From Cellulomonas sp. P24 (GTDB lineage: Bacteria; Actinomycetota; Actinomycetes; Actinomycetales; Cellulomonadaceae), in contig NZ_JAJDFX010000002.1 in assembly GCF_024704385.1 (NCBI RefSeq), positions 3,162,001-3,226,000 of the forward strand: DNA of 64,000 nt. The letters are read 5' to 3'. A program made the translations under genes and the position numbers. Within the stretch, counting starts at the first letter, position 1; every line of letters begins with the position of its first letter. Of the stretch, positions 7,755-16,013 are shown in pieces. Under the pieces are notes generated by a model. That model was not told the DNA's origin and searched no databases. It saw nothing but the letters and a program-made list of their open reading frames with translations.

Positions 7755-9640
7755 CTCGGCAGCCACATGTGCAGGCGCCAGAACCAGTACGGCACCACCT
7801 GGGCCGTCCAGATCGGGTAGAAGAACACGCTCACCGCCACCACGAGCACCAGGAAGCCGCCGACCCACCACCTGCCCGCTCGCCGTCGCCTCGCACCGTC
7901 GGCCCTCGTCCCCAGGACGATCCCGATCACGTACGTCAGGGTGAGCACCATCCACGGCGCGAACGCGATCGAGTAGAAGGTGAAGATCGTCCGGTGCGCG
8001 TAGCCGAGCCACGGCACCCAGCCGGCACCGATCCCGACGAGGACGGCCCCGGCCCGCCAGTCGTACCGGCGGACGAGCCACACGAGCGCCACGACGATCG
8101 CCGCCGTCGCCGCCCACCAGATCAGCGGGTTGCCCAGGGACGTGATCGCCTGCGAGCAGCGGTCCGACCCGCACAGCGCCTGCGACGCCTGCGCGTCCAG
8201 ACCGGACACCGACTCCGGGTAGTACATCGACGTCGGCCGCCACTGGACGAGCCAGCCGAGGGGGGACGCCGCGTACGGGTGCGGGGTCTGGAGCGTGTTG
8301 TGGAAGTGCCACATGTCGGCGTGGTACTGGAGGAGGGACCGCAACGCCGGGGGCAACCACTGGACGCCTTCCCCCGGGTTCTGCACGGCCCACTGGCGCA
8401 TGTACGCACCCGGTGTGCGGAACCAGACCGTCCACGTCGCCAGGTAGGTCGCGAACGCGATCGACGTCATCGCCAGACCCGCCGGGACCGCATCGCGGGT
8501 GAGGGTCGTGAGGGCCCACCGGCGTTGACCGACCGCGCGTCGCGCCGTGAGGTCCCATGCGACGCTCAGCACCCCGAACACCGCCAGGAAGTAGATGCCC
8601 GACCACTTGGTGCCGATGCTGAGCCCGAGGAGCACCGCAGCCGTCACCCGCCACCAGCGCACCCCGAGGCGCACGCTCGACCACCGGACCTCGCCACCCG
8701 CGTCGATCACGCGTGCGGCCCCCGCCGCGAGCCGTCGCCGGGACTGCTCGCGATCGAGCAGCAGCGCACCGAAGGCCGCCAGGGCGAAGAACATGACGAA
8801 CTGGTCGAGCAGCCCCGTCCGGGAGTGCACGATCGCCTCGCCGTCGACCGCGAACAGCCCACCGGCGATGACACCGAGCGCCGTCGACGCGAACAGCCGA
8901 CGGGCGATGCGGGCGACCATCCAGACCGCGAGCGTGCCGGCGACCGCCACGCTGAACCTCCAGCCGAACGAGCTCGCGGGCCCGAACAGCTGCATGCCGA
9001 ACGCGATCAGCCACTTGCCCACCGGCGGGTGCACCGCGTAGTCGGCCTGGGAGAGGAAGGTGTTGAGATGCCCGGCCTCGAACGCCGGGTTCGGGTTGTC
9101 GGGCCAGCGCGCCTCGTACCCGACCTTCAGGAGCGTGTACGCCTGCTTGACGTAGTAGGTCTCGTCGAAGACGAGCGCATGGGGTCGGCCGAGGTTCGCG
9201 AACCGGGCGACGCCCGCGAGCACGGTCACCAGGAGCGGGCCGAGCCAGCCCCACAGGCGGTCGTGGGCCGTCGCGCCGAGCAGGAGCCGGTCCTCCCCGA
9301 GGAGCCGCCCGAGGAGCCGACGCTCCGTGCTCACCGGCTCGGTCAGGCCCGGGCCACGCGGCGCGGAGCCGGACGCAGAGGACGTGTCGCCCGTGGTCCC
9401 GCCCGGAGCCGGGGCGCTGGTGTCGGTGTGCGCACCCACCACGAGGCGCTCACCGCCGCGTCCGCCGCCGGGGACGGTGTCCGCCGGCCCCTCGGCGACG
9501 TGACGGGCCCCGGACCCGAGGTGTCGGGTCGTGCCCGGAGCGTGGTCCGGGTCCGCTGCTGGCTGTTCCGGGTGGGTGGCGGGGCCCGGTCCTCCCAGGT
9601 CGCCGTCCACGGGAACCGGGTCCTCCGGGGTGCTCGTCAC
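7745..9640 (-). CDS. pmt: Polyprenyl-phosphate-mannose protein mannosyltransferase, GT39
   Basis: 631 aa. Transfers mannose from polyprenyl-phosphate-mannose to Ser/Thr of secreted proteins during Sec export. After about 110 disordered Pro/Gly/Thr-rich residues come roughly ten membrane helices. The first extracytoplasmic loop holds the FDETYYVKQ motif (about residue 160) with the catalytic Asp-Glu, followed by VHPPVGKWLIAFG; the C-terminal PMT domain has WAATAAIV and GWVPWLGYAHR segments. GTG 9640 is chosen over longer frames that cross rsmI: TACGAT (minus strand, 9652-9647) is 6 nt upstream, a leaderless arrangement. Divergence from rsmI matches Rv1002c/Rv1003. Confidence 0.93.
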   Translation of the reverse strand: MTSTPEDPVPVDGDLGGPGPATHPEQPAADPDHAPGTTRHLGSGARHVAEGPADTVPGGGRGGERLVVGAHTDTSAPAPGGTTGDTSSASGSAPRGPGLTEPVSTERRLLGRLLGEDRLLLGATAHDRLWGWLGPLLVTVLAGVARFANLGRPHALVFDETYYVKQAYTLLKVGYEARWPDNPNPAFEAGHLNTFLSQADYAVHPPVGKWLIAFGMQLFGPASSFGWRFSVAVAGTLAVWMVARIARRLFASTALGVIAGGLFAVDGEAIVHSRTGLLDQFVMFFALAAFGALLLDREQSRRRLAAGAARVIDAGGEVRWSSVRLGVRWWRVTAAVLLGLSIGTKWSGIYFLAVFGVLSVAWDLTARRAVGQRRWALTTLTRDAVPAGLAMTSIAFATYLATWTVWFRTPGAYMRQWAVQNPGEGVQWLPPALRSLLQYHADMWHFHNTLQTPHPYAASPLGWLVQWRPTSMYYPESVSGLDAQASQALCGSDRCSQAITSLGNPLIWWAATAAIVVALVWLVRRYDWRAGAVLVGIGAGWVPWLGYAHRTIFTFYSIAFAPWMVLTLTYVIGIVLGTRADGARRRRAGRWWVGGFLVLVVAVSVFFYPIWTAQVVPYWFWRLHMWLPSWI

Positions 9641-9698
9641 CGCGCCATCGTAGGGGGCGCTCCCTGAGCGGTCGACGAGAGATGGCAGGCTGGGAGCC

Positions 9699-10535
9699 AT
9701 GACCGGTCGCCTCGTCCTCGCCGCCACCCCGATCGGCGACGTCGAGGACGCGTCGCTGCGGCTGCGGCGACTCCTCACCGAGGCTGACGTCGTCGCCGCG
9801 GAGGACACCCGGCGCCTGCACGCGCTGGCCACGCGCATGGGGGTGCGGATCGGCGGTCGGGTCGTCAGCTATCACGAGCACAACGAGAGCGCGCGCGCCC
9901 AGGAGCTGCTCGACGTGGTCGCGTCGGGCGGCACGGTGCTGGTGGTCACCGACGCGGGGATGCCCGCCGTCTCGGACCCGGGGTTCCGGGTCGTCGCGGC
10001 TGCCGTCGCCGCGGGGCTCCCGGTGACCGCGGCTCCCGGACCGAGCGCGGTCCTCACCGCGCTCGCGCTCTCGGGGCTGCCGACCGACCGGTTCTGCTTC
10101 GAGGGCTTCCTGCCCCGCAAACCGGGGGAGCGGTCCCGGGCCCTGCTCGAGCTCGCCGGCGAACGTCGGACGATGGTCTTCTTCGAGGCGCCGCACCGCT
10201 TGCACGCGATGCTCGAGGCGATGGTCGACGCCTTCGGCGGGGACCGACCGGCGGCCGTGTGCCGTGAGCTCACCAAGACGTACGAGGAGGTCCGGCGGGC
10301 GCCCGTGGCGGAGCTCGCCGCCTGGGCCGGTGCGGGCGAGGTCCGCGGCGAGATCTCCGTCGTCGTCGCAGGCGCGCCGCAGAGCGCAGCGACCCCGGTC
10401 GCGACGCTCGTCGTCGAGGTCCTCTCCCGGGTCGACGCGGGTGAACGACTCAAGGAGGCCGTCCGCGAGGTCGCCGAGGCGACCGGGACCTCCAAGCGGG
10501 ACCTGTACGCGGCCGCGCTCGCCCGCCGGGGCTGA
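9699..10535 (+). CDS. rsmI: 16S rRNA (cytidine1402-2'-O)-methyltransferase
   Basis: 278 aa, normal for RsmI, which 2'-O-methylates C1402 in the 16S decoding centre with SAM. Tetrapyrrole-methylase fold: LVLAATPIGDVEDAS at the N terminus, AEDTRRL, VSYHEHNE, VTDAGMPAVSDPG and AAPGPSAVLTALALSG SAM loops, and the ELTKTYEEV segment. ATG 9699 follows a CAGGCT element by 7 nt without a Shine-Dalgarno, so the transcript may be leaderless. Divergent from pmt. Confidence 0.95.
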   Translation: MTGRLVLAATPIGDVEDASLRLRRLLTEADVVAAEDTRRLHALATRMGVRIGGRVVSYHEHNESARAQELLDVVASGGTVLVVTDAGMPAVSDPGFRVVAAAVAAGLPVTAAPGPSAVLTALALSGLPTDRFCFEGFLPRKPGERSRALLELAGERRTMVFFEAPHRLHAMLEAMVDAFGGDRPAAVCRELTKTYEEVRRAPVAELAAWAGAGEVRGEISVVVAGAPQSAATPVATLVVEVLSRVDAGERLKEAVREVAEATGTSKRDLYAAALARRG

Positions 10536-10538
10536 ACG

Positions 10539-10555
10539 CGGCGACGCGGCGTCGC
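10539..10555 (+). terminator. Hairpin after rsmI
   Basis: A 7-bp GC-rich stem (GGCGACG/CGTCGCC) with a 3-nt loop starts 3 nt after the rsmI stop. Short and without a T tract, so only a moderate terminator candidate. Confidence 0.4.
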
Positions 10556-10660
10556 CGTGCGCGGTGCCGTGCCGACCTGTGGTCCAGCGCCGACCCACTG
10601 GACCCGGGTCGCACCGCGAGTGGTTCAGGACAGCCGCCAACATGCCGAAGAAGTCGTGAC

Positions 10661-10678
10661 GGGTGTCGCGCGACACCC
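10661..10678. promoter_or_regulatory. Perfect 18-bp palindrome before the EAL gene
   Basis: GGGTGTCGCGCGACACCC is exactly self-complementary and ends 21 nt before the ATG of the GAF-GAF-EAL gene. It could be a dimeric repressor operator or a hairpin in the 5' leader; no promoter hexamer can be placed with confidence. Confidence 0.4.
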
Positions 10679-10699
10679 CACGACCCGAGGGACGGCACG

Positions 10700-12385
10700 A
10701 TGCCAGGCACAGCAGGACTCGTACGGCGGACGTCTGCCGTCAGCCTGCTCCTCGACGACCTGATCGACCGCTCCGGCTTCGACGTGTGGGTCGCCGTCGG
10801 GACGTCGGAGGACGTGCCCGTCGTGCTCGGGACGACGCACCACGCCACCGCGTTCGGGTTCGACGACACCGTGCCGGCGTGGGCCTGGCAGCTCAGCGCG
10901 ACGGTGGCGCGCGAGGGGAAGGCCGTCGTCCTTCCGCACCTCGACGAGGTGCCGACCGAACGCCGGAGGTTCGTCGCCGGGGTCCGGTCCGGTGCCCAGG
11001 GCGTCGTCGGGGTCCCCATCCGGACACCGGACCAGCGTCCGTTGGGCGTCCTGTGCGGACTGTCACGGTCCTGCCCCGACCTGGGTCTCGACGCCGTCGT
11101 CCCGCACGCCGAGGTCGTCGCGCGGGTCATCGGCACCGTGATCGCCCACGAGTCGGAGATCGCACGGTTGTCCTGGCGGCTGGACGACCTCGACGACGTC
11201 GAGCCACTGGCCCCCGAGAGCGCAGCACGCGCGACGACCTCCCGATCGATCGACCAGCAGCTCGAGACGGTGCGGGTCCACCTCGGGATGGATCAGGTGG
11301 TCGTCGGGCGGTTCAGCGACGATCGGCTCCAGATCGTGAATGCGGCCGCCGCGTTCGGTGTCCGCAGCCTCGCGGGGTTCTCGGAGCCGGACGAGGGCTC
11401 CCTGGCCCGTCTCGTCGCCGACGGGAAGGTCCCCGCGGCGATCGCCGACGTGACCCGGATCCCGGCGCTCGCCTCGGTCCGGGTCATCCTCGACCTCCAG
11501 ATGCGGTCGCACCTCGGCGTGCCGCTTCGGCGCCCCGACGGCACCGTGGTCGGGGTGCTGTGCGCGATCTCGCACCAGGTGCGGGAGGACCTCGGTGCGC
11601 GCGAGATCGCGACCCTGAACACCCTCGGCCAGCAGCTCGTCGGGTCGCTCGCCGAGCAGGACCGTTCCCAGATCGAGGACCGCGCGTTCGCCCGTGACCT
11701 CCGGGACCTCATGGGTCGCGGAGGACCGCAGATCGTCTATCAGCCCGTCGTCGCGCTGGCGGAGCTGAAGCACGCCGGTGTCGAGGCCCTCTCCCGGTTC
11801 GCCGGGAGCGCGCGACCGCCTGACCAGTGGTTCGCGCGCGCCGCCCACACCGGCCACGGTCCTGAGCTCGAGCTGCGCGCGATCCGCAGCGCCCTCCGTG
11901 GGTTGTCCCATGCCCCCGGATTCCTGTCGCTCAACGTGTCACCGTCGACGATCGTGCTCCCCGACTTCACCGCCGGCCTGGCCGACCAGCCGCTCGACCG
12001 GCTCGTCCTGGAGATCACCGAGCACACCCAGGTGTCGGACTACGGGGCGCTCAGCGAGGTGCTCGCCCCGCTCCGCGCCGCCGGCCTGCGGATCGCCGTC
12101 GACGACGTCGGCGCCGGGTTCGCGAGCATGCGGCACGTCCTCGTGCTGGCTCCCGAGCTCATCAAGCTCGACCTGAGCCTCGTGCGAGGGATCTCGCACG
12201 ACGTCCGTCGCCGGTCGTTGACTGCGGCGCTCCTGACGTTCGCCGCCGACCTCGGAGCATCGGTCGTCGCCGAGGGTGTCGAGACGGCCGGTGAGCTCGA
12301 CTGCCTGAGGGAGCTGGGCGTGCACTTCGGGCAGGGGTTCCACCTGGGCCGGCCGGAGCCGCTGCGCGATCCCCAGGCAGCGTGA
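10700..12385 (+). CDS. GAF-GAF-EAL cyclic-di-GMP phosphodiesterase
   Basis: 561 aa, soluble. Two GAF-like sensor domains (about residues 15-160 and 180-320) precede an EAL domain (about 335-555). The EAL catalytic set looks complete: VEALSRF (the EAL), LNVSP (Asn), LEITEHT (Glu), VDDVGAGFAS (Asp-Asp), IKLDLSL (Lys) and VAEGVET (Glu). Active hydrolysis of c-di-GMP to pGpG is therefore expected, gated by ligands of the GAF domains. No GGDEF domain or membrane segment is present. ATG 10700 has a GAGGGA site upstream and an 18-bp palindrome just before it. Confidence 0.9.
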   Translation: MPGTAGLVRRTSAVSLLLDDLIDRSGFDVWVAVGTSEDVPVVLGTTHHATAFGFDDTVPAWAWQLSATVAREGKAVVLPHLDEVPTERRRFVAGVRSGAQGVVGVPIRTPDQRPLGVLCGLSRSCPDLGLDAVVPHAEVVARVIGTVIAHESEIARLSWRLDDLDDVEPLAPESAARATTSRSIDQQLETVRVHLGMDQVVVGRFSDDRLQIVNAAAAFGVRSLAGFSEPDEGSLARLVADGKVPAAIADVTRIPALASVRVILDLQMRSHLGVPLRRPDGTVVGVLCAISHQVREDLGAREIATLNTLGQQLVGSLAEQDRSQIEDRAFARDLRDLMGRGGPQIVYQPVVALAELKHAGVEALSRFAGSARPPDQWFARAAHTGHGPELELRAIRSALRGLSHAPGFLSLNVSPSTIVLPDFTAGLADQPLDRLVLEITEHTQVSDYGALSEVLAPLRAAGLRIAVDDVGAGFASMRHVLVLAPELIKLDLSLVRGISHDVRRRSLTAALLTFAADLGASVVAEGVETAGELDCLRELGVHFGQGFHLGRPEPLRDPQAA

Positions 12386-12518
12386 CCGGCGGGCGGGGTG
12401 ACCGTCGGGCTGGGTGATCCCTGGTCGGCGCGATCCTCACCGGCGATCGGCACCGAGGCTCGGGTCGGTCACGTCCGGAAGCGTCGGGCACTCGGCCTCG
12501 ACGGGCAGGAGCTGACGG

Positions 12519-13103
12519 CTACACCGCGTCGGACGCCACGACCTCGACGCCTGCGCGGCGCAGCTCTTCTCGCGCCTGCTCGCCCTGCTCGGGGGTCACC
12601 GGGACGGTCAGGTCGGTCAGGACCCGGACGTCGAGGCCGAGTGCCCGGGCGTCGAGGGCAGTGGCCTTCACGCAGTGCGACTCGGCGATACCGACGACGT
12701 CGACCGCGGTGACGGCCTGCGCCTCGAGGATCGCCTCGAGCGACCGCCCGTCCTGGTCGGTTCCTTCGAACCCGGAGTACGCAGCGACGTAGGCGCCCTT
12801 CTTGACGGATGCGTCCGGGTGCAGGTCGGCCAGGGCCGGATGAAGCTCTGCCTCGGCGGTGCCTGCGACCCCGTGCGGCGGCCAGGTGTCGACGTAGTCC
12901 GGTTCCTCGCTGAAGTGGGGCCCGGGGTCGACGTGCCAGTCCTGCGTCGTCACGACCGTGACGTACCGGTCGCGGTGCCGTGCGGCGTAGTCGGCCACCG
13001 CGTGCGCCACCGCGTCGCCGCCGTCGACGCCCAACGACCCGCCCTCGCAGAACGTCGGCTGCACGTCCACGACCAGCAGCGCTCGTCTCGATGTGGTCGT
13101 CAC
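12519..13103 (-). CDS. pncA: Nicotinamidase, isochorismatase family
   Basis: 194 aa. Hydrolyses nicotinamide to nicotinate and ammonia for NAD salvage. The triad is visible: Asp in LVVDVQPTF (about residue 15), Lys in ASVKKGAY and Cys in ESHCVKATALDA. Metal ligands are present in DWHVDPGPHF, which separates PncA-type enzymes from general isochorismatases. GTG 13103 is chosen because GGAGG lies 5 nt upstream; the frame runs on beyond it into the divergent aminotransferase. Isochorismatase-like alternatives remain possible but less likely. Confidence 0.88.
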   Translation of the reverse strand: MTTTSRRALLVVDVQPTFCEGGSLGVDGGDAVAHAVADYAARHRDRYVTVVTTQDWHVDPGPHFSEEPDYVDTWPPHGVAGTAEAELHPALADLHPDASVKKGAYVAAYSGFEGTDQDGRSLEAILEAQAVTAVDVVGIAESHCVKATALDARALGLDVRVLTDLTVPVTPEQGEQAREELRRAGVEVVASDAV

Positions 13104-13181
13104 GTGGACCTCCGGGGCTCGACCTGTGCAGAGGGTCCCAGTGTCGGCGTTCCGTGGGCCGGACGCACTACCGTCGTCCGC

Positions 13182-14366
13182 ATGGAGTTCCGTCGCATCC
13201 CCGGCCTGCCGCCGTACGTCTTCACGATCATCGACTCGCTGAAGCTCGAGGCGCGCCGCGCCGGGCGCGACGTGATCGACCTCGGCTTCGGGAACCCGGA
13301 CCTGCCGAGCCCGCAGATCGCCGTCGACAAGCTCGTCCAGGCCGCCCAGGTGCCGCGCAACCACCGGTACTCGTCGTCGCGCGGCATCCCCAAGCTGCGC
13401 CAGGCGGTCGCCGACCTCTACCTCCGACGGTTCGGCGTGTCGCTCGACCCCGAGACCGAGATCATCTCGACGATCGGCGCCAAGGAGGGCTTCAGCCACC
13501 TCATGTGGGTGCTCCTGCAGCCCGGCGACGCCGCGATCGTGCCGACCCCGAGCTACCCGATCCACATCTGGGGTCCGTACTTCGCCGGGGCGGACGCCCG
13601 CCAGGTGCCGATCGGCGACGGGACGGACGGCGCGGGGTACATCGACCGCGTCATGGAGGCGTGGGAGCTCGGCTGGCCCAAGCCGCGCGTCGTCGTGCTC
13701 TCGTTCCCGCACAACCCGACGACCACCACGGTCGAGCTCGCCGACCTGCAGCGGCTGGTCGACTGGGCGCGTGAGCGCGACGTCGTCCTCGTCCACGACC
13801 TCGCCTACGCCGACATGTGCTTCGACGGCTGGACACCACCGTCGATCATGCAGTGCATCGGTGCCAAGGAGGTCGCCGTCGAGCTCTACTCGATGACCAA
13901 GTCGTTCTCGATGGCCGGGTGGCGGGTGGCGTTCCTCGTCGGGCGGTCGGACGTGGTCGGTGCGCTCGCCAAGCTCAAGAGCTACCTGGACTACGGCACG
14001 TTCCAGCCGATCCAGATCGCCGCGACCGTGACGCTCAACGAGGCCGCGGACTACCCGACCGAGCTGAGCCCCGTCTACGAGTCCCGCCGCAACGCCCTCG
14101 TCGACGGGTTGGCACGCATCGGCTGGGACATCCTGAAGCCCCGGGGCACGATGTTCGCCTGGGCGCGGATCCCGGAGCCGTACCGCGACATGGGGTCGGT
14201 GGAGTTCGCCGAGCTGCTGGTGCGCGACTGCGACGTGGCGGTCTCACCGGGGACGGGCTTCGGCCCCGGTGGTGACGGCCACGTCCGCTTCGCCCTGATC
14301 GAGAACGAGCAGCGCATCGCCCAGGCCGTCCGTGGCCTCCGGAAGGGCCTCACCCGGCTCTCCTGA
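13182..14366 (+). CDS. PLP-dependent aminotransferase, class I/II (AlaC-like)
   Basis: 394 aa. Fold-type I aminotransferase: VIDLGFGNPDLPSP near the N terminus, TIGAKEGFSHL, VPTPSYPIH, the LSFPHNPTT cofactor segment, HDLAYADM and the PLP lysine in YSMTKSFSMAGWRVAF (about residue 240). It most resembles the AlaC/alanine-transaminase group that makes alanine from pyruvate and glutamate, though substrate cannot be fixed from motifs. ATG 13182 sits 7 nt after a TACCGT -10 (13169-13174) with no ribosome site, a leaderless signal. Divergent from pncA. Confidence 0.87.
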   Translation: MEFRRIPGLPPYVFTIIDSLKLEARRAGRDVIDLGFGNPDLPSPQIAVDKLVQAAQVPRNHRYSSSRGIPKLRQAVADLYLRRFGVSLDPETEIISTIGAKEGFSHLMWVLLQPGDAAIVPTPSYPIHIWGPYFAGADARQVPIGDGTDGAGYIDRVMEAWELGWPKPRVVVLSFPHNPTTTTVELADLQRLVDWARERDVVLVHDLAYADMCFDGWTPPSIMQCIGAKEVAVELYSMTKSFSMAGWRVAFLVGRSDVVGALAKLKSYLDYGTFQPIQIAATVTLNEAADYPTELSPVYESRRNALVDGLARIGWDILKPRGTMFAWARIPEPYRDMGSVEFAELLVRDCDVAVSPGTGFGPGGDGHVRFALIENEQRIAQAVRGLRKGLTRLS

Positions 14367-14496
14367 GCACCCGCCGGTCCCCTCCTGCGCGGCGCCGGTT
14401 CCGCAGGCCGCGCCACTCGACTCTGCCGCGATGCGCGCCGCACGTGGTGCTGATGTGGCTCGTGGTTCGGGTGGTGCGCCTCCTGCGCCACTCCGT

Positions 14497-14526
14497 TCAC
14501 TCGAGCCACTCGCGCGGCGCGGAGCG
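14497..14526 (+). repeat. Imperfect 30-bp direct repeat, left copy
   Basis: Matches 25 of 30 bases of 15833-15862. The two copies bracket the AbiEi/DUF559 gene and its internal repeats, about 1.3 kb apart. The stretch 14367-14804 holds no gene, only this copy and the heptamer array. Confidence 0.5.
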
Positions 14527-14583
14527 TGCGAGTCGGCCGACGGGCGGGACCCTTCTGCTGGGGGCCGCGGGTGGGGCATGCTC

Positions 14584-14680
14584 GCCGGGTGCCGGGTGCC
14601 GGGTGCCGGGTGCCGGGTGCCGGGTGCCGGGTGCCGGGTGCCGGGTGCCGGGTGCCGGGTGCCGGGTGCCGGGTGCCGGG
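14584..14680 (+). repeat. Heptamer minisatellite GCCGGGT, about 13.9 copies
   Basis: Thirteen exact GCCGGGT units (14584-14674) plus six bases of a fourteenth. The period of seven makes every frame cycle through the same peptide, producing spurious open frames on both strands. Regular GGG tracts on the plus strand could form G-quadruplexes, and copy number probably varies. The unit is far too short for a CRISPR array. Confidence 0.95.
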
Positions 14681-14804
14681 GACGGGGAGCCTGTCCAGCG
14701 GAGCGATCGCGTCGCGCGAACCGTGCACAGGACGACCCTGTCGGCAGTCGTCCACAGTGGATTGGTGGCGATGACGCTCCACTGGACCCCGCTGTCACGG
14801 TCTG

Positions 14805-15785
14805 ATGATGGCGACCTCGACCTGGACCTGGACCTCGACCGCGACAACGACGGCGATGGTGTCGGCGACGACAACGATCGTGAATCGTCTCGCGGCCCTC
14901 GGCGGCTGCGGCCGCTTCGTGGAGATCGTCGAGGACTCCGCTGATCGCACTGAGCTGGATCGGGCGATCCCCTCGGGTGCCGTCCGACGCGTGCACCGCG
15001 GGTGCTACGCCCTTCCGGGAACCGACGCCGCCGTCGTCGCCGCGACGGTGTTCCGGGCGGTCGTCACGTGCGTCTCGGCGGCCGATCTGTACGGGCTGAT
15101 CGTCCTCGATCGCCCCGATCGGGTGCACCTGTCCGTCCCGCGTCGACGAGGCACCAGCCGTCCGGGACTGCGGGACCACGACACCGTGGTGCTCCACCGT
15201 GAGGCATCCTCGCCGCAGCCGCAGCCGCAGCCGCAGCCGCAGCCGCAGCCGCAGCCGCAGCCGCTGTCGATGGCGCGCGTCGCCCCGCCGGCGTCCGCTC
15301 TCGCACGGGTACTCCAGTGTCAGCCGGGCGATCGTGCCGTGGTGACCGTCGACTCGGCCGTGAACCAGCGCCTCGTGACGGTCGACGAGCTGCGCGCTGC
15401 GCTTCCCCCGGGGGCGGTTCGTGCGCGCCTCGTTCTCGGGCTCGTGGATGGGCGGAGCCAGTCGCCCTCGGAGACCCTGGCGCGACTCGCCCTCCGCCGC
15501 GACGGCCTGCGTGTCGAGCCTCAGGTCAGGATCCCTGGTGTCGGGCGGGTCGATCTGCTCGTCGAGAGGTGTGTGGTCGTGGAGGCCGACGGGTTCGGCT
15601 ATCACGCCGGTCGATCGCAGTTCCGCGAGGACCGCCGTCGTGACCGGGAGCTGGCCAAGCAGGGACGCGTCGTCCTTCGCTTCAGCTTCGAGGACATCGT
15701 GAGGGATCCCGGGAGACTCGTCGCCGACGTTCGTGCTGTGCTGGCCCGGACCGGCCGGCACCCGCGCTCCGCGCCGCGCGTGTGA
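14805..15785 (+). CDS. AbiEi-like N-terminal domain plus DUF559 endonuclease-like domain
   Basis: Up to 326 aa. An AbiEi-type winged-helix antitoxin-like domain (about 35-115, with VRRVHRGCYALPG and VVTCVSAADLYGL) is joined by a linker of eight Pro-Gln dipeptides to a C-terminal DUF559/Vsr-like nuclease fold (about 215-320). Candidate catalytic residues are Asp in GRVDLLVE and Glu-x-Asp in VVVEADG. Such proteins are common in actinobacteria and suspected to act in defence or DNA repair, but function is unproven. The start is uncertain: residues 1-25 are low-complexity Thr/Ser/Trp from repetitive DNA, and ATG 14856 or GTG 14880 may be the real start. Confidence 0.75.
   Translation: MMATSTWTWTSTATTTAMVSATTTIVNRLAALGGCGRFVEIVEDSADRTELDRAIPSGAVRRVHRGCYALPGTDAAVVAATVFRAVVTCVSAADLYGLIVLDRPDRVHLSVPRRRGTSRPGLRDHDTVVLHREASSPQPQPQPQPQPQPQPQPLSMARVAPPASALARVLQCQPGDRAVVTVDSAVNQRLVTVDELRAALPPGAVRARLVLGLVDGRSQSPSETLARLALRRDGLRVEPQVRIPGVGRVDLLVERCVVVEADGFGYHAGRSQFREDRRRDRELAKQGRVVLRFSFEDIVRDPGRLVADVRAVLARTGRHPRSAPRV
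15213..15260 (+). repeat. Hexamer repeat CCGCAG x8 inside the DUF559 gene
   Basis: Eight exact units encode an uninterrupted (Pro-Gln)8 linker between the two domains. Because the unit is six bases, copy-number change would alter linker length without breaking the frame. Confidence 0.95.
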
Positions 15786-15832
15786 CTGGTGGGGCGGGAG
15801 TGGCCGGCGGGGCGCTACACCGACACCACCGG

Positions 15833-15862
15833 TCACTCACGTCACTCGTGCGGCGCGGGGCG
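15833..15862 (+). repeat. Imperfect 30-bp direct repeat, right copy
   Basis: Right-hand partner of 14497-14526 (25 of 30 identical), directly after the DUF559 gene and running into the G-rich array before metG. Confidence 0.5.
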
Positions 15863-15893
15863 CGGGCGTGGGCGTGGGCGGAGGGCGCGGGGC

Positions 15894-15971
15894 GCGGGCG
15901 GAGGACGCGGGCGGAGGGCGCGGGCGGAGGACGCGGGCGGAGGGCGCGGGGCGCGGGTGGGGGTGGGTGGG
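15894..15971 (+). repeat. G-rich 13-bp array and canonical G-quadruplex motif before metG
   Basis: Four 13-bp units GCGGGCGGAGGAC/GGC alternate at 15894-15945. The array ends in GGGTGGGGGTGGGTGGG (15955-15971), four G3+ tracts with single-base loops, a textbook stable G-quadruplex motif on the metG coding strand. It ends 30 bp before the metG -10. Confidence 0.8.
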
Positions 15972-16001
15972 ACGGCGGCGACCGTGGGTGCGGCACGCCC
16001 C

Positions 16002-16007
16002 TACGAT
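16002..16007 (+). promoter_or_regulatory. metG -10 element, leaderless
   Basis: TACGAT with a 6-nt gap to ATG 16014 and no Shine-Dalgarno. This sets the metG start and implies a leaderless mRNA. Confidence 0.5.
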
Positions 16008-16013
16008 GGGCGC

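Noticed and set aside
14584-14680. Possible CRISPR array
   Set aside because: Units are contiguous heptamers with no spacers; it is a minisatellite. The same holds for 23527-23628.
14805-15785. Complete toxin-antitoxin pair
   Set aside because: Only a single fused AbiEi/DUF559 protein is present; no separate AbiEii toxin gene is next to it.
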